From: Sterolibacterium sp. | GTDB taxonomy: Bacteria; Pseudomonadota; Gammaproteobacteria; Burkholderiales; Rhodocyclaceae | DNA: 64,000 nt | Direction of reading: 5' to 3' | NCBI GenBank assembly: GCA_028713555.1 | Contig: JAQTOA010000007.1 | Location: forward strand, 62,001-126,000 | In this document: one piece after another, positions 62,432-64,000 of the stretch | Numbering within the stretch: the stretch's first letter is position 1 | Layout of the letters: the number at the start of each line of letters is the position of its first letter | Notes under the pieces: generated by a model | Told to the model about the DNA's origin: nothing | Databases searched by the model: none | Seen by the model: only the letters and a program-made list of their open reading frames with translations | Translations under genes and position numbers: made by a program

Positions 62432-64000
62432 CTACCCACCGAGGGCCACTTCGGCGGTCATGCTCACCACGGTGAGCGGCAGCGGGTCGGCCTGCCGCAC
62501 GAAAATCTGCCCGCTTGCGCCCCAGGTCGGGGTCAGCGTGATTTCGATTTCGTCGCTCTTGAGCGCGGGCGGCGATCCGTAGGGCTCGGTGGTGCGCTGC
62601 TTGGCCTCGGTCAGTTCGCTGGTGCTCGGCCCCACGAAGATGCCCGACGACCGATAGACGCGCAGCCACGCCTTATTCACGTTCTTGAACCGGCCTTGTC
62701 CGAAGCTGCCGTCCTGCAACTGCACGGCGAGCGGCAGGGTTTGCAGGTCGGCCTCGATGGGCAGCCCGATTTGCACGGTGCTGGCCTCGATGTCCAGGGT
62801 GACGCTGCCGCCCGTGACCACACGCTGCGGATGCACCGCGCCATCGGCCAGGATGCTGACGGTTTTCCCTTCGAGGTGGCCCAGGCCGCTGATAACGTCG
62901 GCCGGCACGCCCGAGTAGGTGGCGCCGCAATCGACGAAGAAGGCGTCGGCCTGGTCGGTGAATTGGCGCGAGGCCAGGCGCTCGACGTAGCGCACGCTGG
63001 CCCCGTTGATCGTGCGGCGAACGATGCAATAAAGCACGTCCTCGCCGCCCTCGGCCACCACGGTGCAGGACTCGAAAACGCCGTCTGTGTCGTGCCAGTG
63101 CCACGCGCCGATCTGCTGCTCGGGCACGTAGGTGAGGCCCAGCAGGTTGCCCGAGGTTGAGACAAACCAGACCACCGGCTGCGGCGCCTTGCCATAGGCC
63201 ATATCCACGATGTCGAACGTGTCGAACAGGTGCGGCGCGCGCAGGGATAGATCCCCGGTGATGAAGCCGTTGGCCTGCCAGTTGTAGGCCAGTTCGCGCA
63301 CGTGGCCGCCACGGGCCGCGCCGTAGATCAGGGTGTTGTTGATGATAGCCGGCTGCACGTTCGAGGCGCCCACGTAGGACTGCGGCCGCACGCTGATGGT
63401 GCTCGGGGTGATGGCGTCGCTATTCACCGACGTGACCCGCCACTCGGCCGATGAGGTGAGCAGCAGCAGTTGGGTGAGCGGCACGATATGGCGGATGGTG
63501 TTCGCCTCGCGCGCCGCCACCCGGAAGGCGATGCGGTCGTCGTCGCGGATGGGAAGCGAATAGCTCATATTCGTTTCGGTGCCCGACTTGGTCATCCAGA
63601 TGTTTTGCGGCTTGTTGGTCGTGCCCGCGAAGCACCGGCGCTGCTCGAAGTAGGACACGGCGCCGGGATACTCGCCGGCCGCGTTGAATACGGTGTCGTA
63701 AATCGGCGGGGTCTTGGAAAGGTCGGGCGTGATGTTGTCGTCGACGATGGACAGGCCCGAGGTTTGCCCGATGTAGCCGTACAGGCCGCCCTGCTGTTTA
63801 TAGACGTTGTAGCGCGAGGCGCCGGTCACCGCCGCCCACGAAATGGTCACGGTGGCGCCGGTTTCGAACAAGTTGCTGCCGACGCTCGACGAGGCCGACG
63901 CCGCCGACTCGCTGACGCCATCGGCATCCACCGCCGTGACCACGTAGTAGTAGGTGTATTTCACGGCGGTATGGCCGGCCGCCACCAGCGTGGGAGCGCC
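62432..64000 (-). CDS. Phage virion/tail protein with fibronectin-type domain, 5'-truncated by window edge
   Basis: At least 522 residues; the frame is open to base 64000, so the N-terminus is missing. A fibronectin III-like segment near the start (YTYYYVVTAVDADGVSESA) is followed by a beta-rich body with FEQRRCFAGT, NQIW-type pattern PQNIWMTKSG, VDMAYGKAPQPVVWFVSTSGNLLGLTYV-type strands and AWHWHDTDGVFESC. These patterns are common in podovirus and siphovirus structural proteins placed before the ejection genes. The exact position in the virion is not known. Confidence 0.8.
   Translation of the reverse strand, partial: GAPTLVAAGHTAVKYTYYYVVTAVDADGVSESAASASSSVGSNLFETGATVTISWAAVTGASRYNVYKQQGGLYGYIGQTSGLSIVDDNITPDLSKTPPIYDTVFNAAGEYPGAVSYFEQRRCFAGTTNKPQNIWMTKSGTETNMSYSLPIRDDDRIAFRVAAREANTIRHIVPLTQLLLLTSSAEWRVTSVNSDAITPSTISVRPQSYVGASNVQPAIINNTLIYGAARGGHVRELAYNWQANGFITGDLSLRAPHLFDTFDIVDMAYGKAPQPVVWFVSTSGNLLGLTYVPEQQIGAWHWHDTDGVFESCTVVAEGGEDVLYCIVRRTINGASVRYVERLASRQFTDQADAFFVDCGATYSGVPADVISGLGHLEGKTVSILADGAVHPQRVVTGGSVTLDIEASTVQIGLPIEADLQTLPLAVQLQDGSFGQGRFKNVNKAWLRVYRSSGIFVGPSTSELTEAKQRTTEPYGSPPALKSDEIEITLTPTWGASGQIFVRQADPLPLTVVSMTAEVALGG

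Larger units (their letters stand above)
48991..64000. mobile_element. Podovirus-like prophage, left part
   Basis: From the tRNA-Ser fragment to the window edge all recognisable genes are phage structural or lysis genes, on the minus strand with frequent ATGA/TAATG overlaps. The order from the right is: virion/tail protein, small core protein, transglycosylase, polyvalent protein, tailspike, coiled-coil protein, holin, lysozyme. This resembles podovirus ejection and tail-fibre modules. The integrase, repressor, terminase, portal and capsid genes are not in the window, so the right border and intactness cannot be judged. Confidence 0.88.

Noticed and set aside
49000-64000. Diversity-generating retroelement as in BPP-1-like podoviruses
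   Set aside because: No reverse transcriptase or paired variable/template repeats found in the visible part.
1-64000. CRISPR arrays, rRNA genes, IS transposases
   Set aside because: No regularly spaced direct repeats, rRNA sequence or transposase frames were seen.

Overview
This window is about 64 kb of GC-rich DNA. The gene families (CheD/CheR/CheB chemotaxis set, Aer, RluF, GreB, HtpG, PpiD, DbpA, YchJ) suggest a motile betaproteobacterium, most plausibly of the Rhodocyclales/Nitrosomonadales type. That placement is inference from family content; there is no rRNA in the window.

Positions 1-9 kb (minus strand): the 3'-truncated end of a membrane GGDEF/EAL sensor protein, a WD40-caspase protein with a downstream glycine-zipper lipoprotein, a secreted phosphoesterase, and an RluF-type pseudouridine synthase. 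Positions 9-32 kb hold a large chemotaxis and phosphorelay island, almost entirely on the minus strand. Read in the direction of transcription it has three blocks. The first is cheY, an MCP-like protein carrying a CheZ-like motif, a STAS protein, cheA, an alpha-carbonic anhydrase/chemoreceptor fusion, and cheW. The second is an outer-membrane protein, an HBM-type chemoreceptor, a second cheW, and a 76-residue orphan DHp-like protein. The third is two hybrid histidine kinases flanking a REC protein and an HD-GYP response regulator, followed by cheR, cheD, cheB, cheD. Overlapping stop/start codons (ATGA, TGATG, TAATG and 8-nt overlaps) show tight translational coupling. A FixJ-like regulator is the only plus-strand gene of the island.

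Positions 32.5-49 kb are ordinary core genome with some unusual proteins: a Ser/Thr kinase-HDOD-GAF protein overlapping greB, htpG, a secreted four-cysteine repeat protein, an Aer-like aerotaxis receptor, a GspE/PulE ATPase, tRNA-Asp, ppiD, two tandem small secreted paralogues, a RIO-type kinase overlapping dbpA, ychJ, and a DUF5718-like gene.

From about 49 kb to the right edge is a podovirus-like prophage, with late genes on the minus strand. It appears to be integrated at a tRNA-Ser(UGA) gene, whose 3' fragment is left at 48943-49000. The visible part covers virion and tail proteins, a 2181-residue polyvalent protein, a tailspike, and holin and lysozyme genes. The integrase, the intact tRNA and the head genes lie beyond the window.

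The standout is the in-frame fusion of a catalytically intact periplasmic alpha-carbonic anhydrase to a complete chemoreceptor, directly downstream of cheA. It has an internal ribosome binding site exactly at the junction, and suggests a CO2/bicarbonate-sensing receptor. Related signs of wider integration are MshEN-like c-di-GMP-binding motifs inside CheA, HD-GYP and EAL enzymes nearby, and a CheZ-like D-x-x-x-Q motif at the end of an MCP-like protein.
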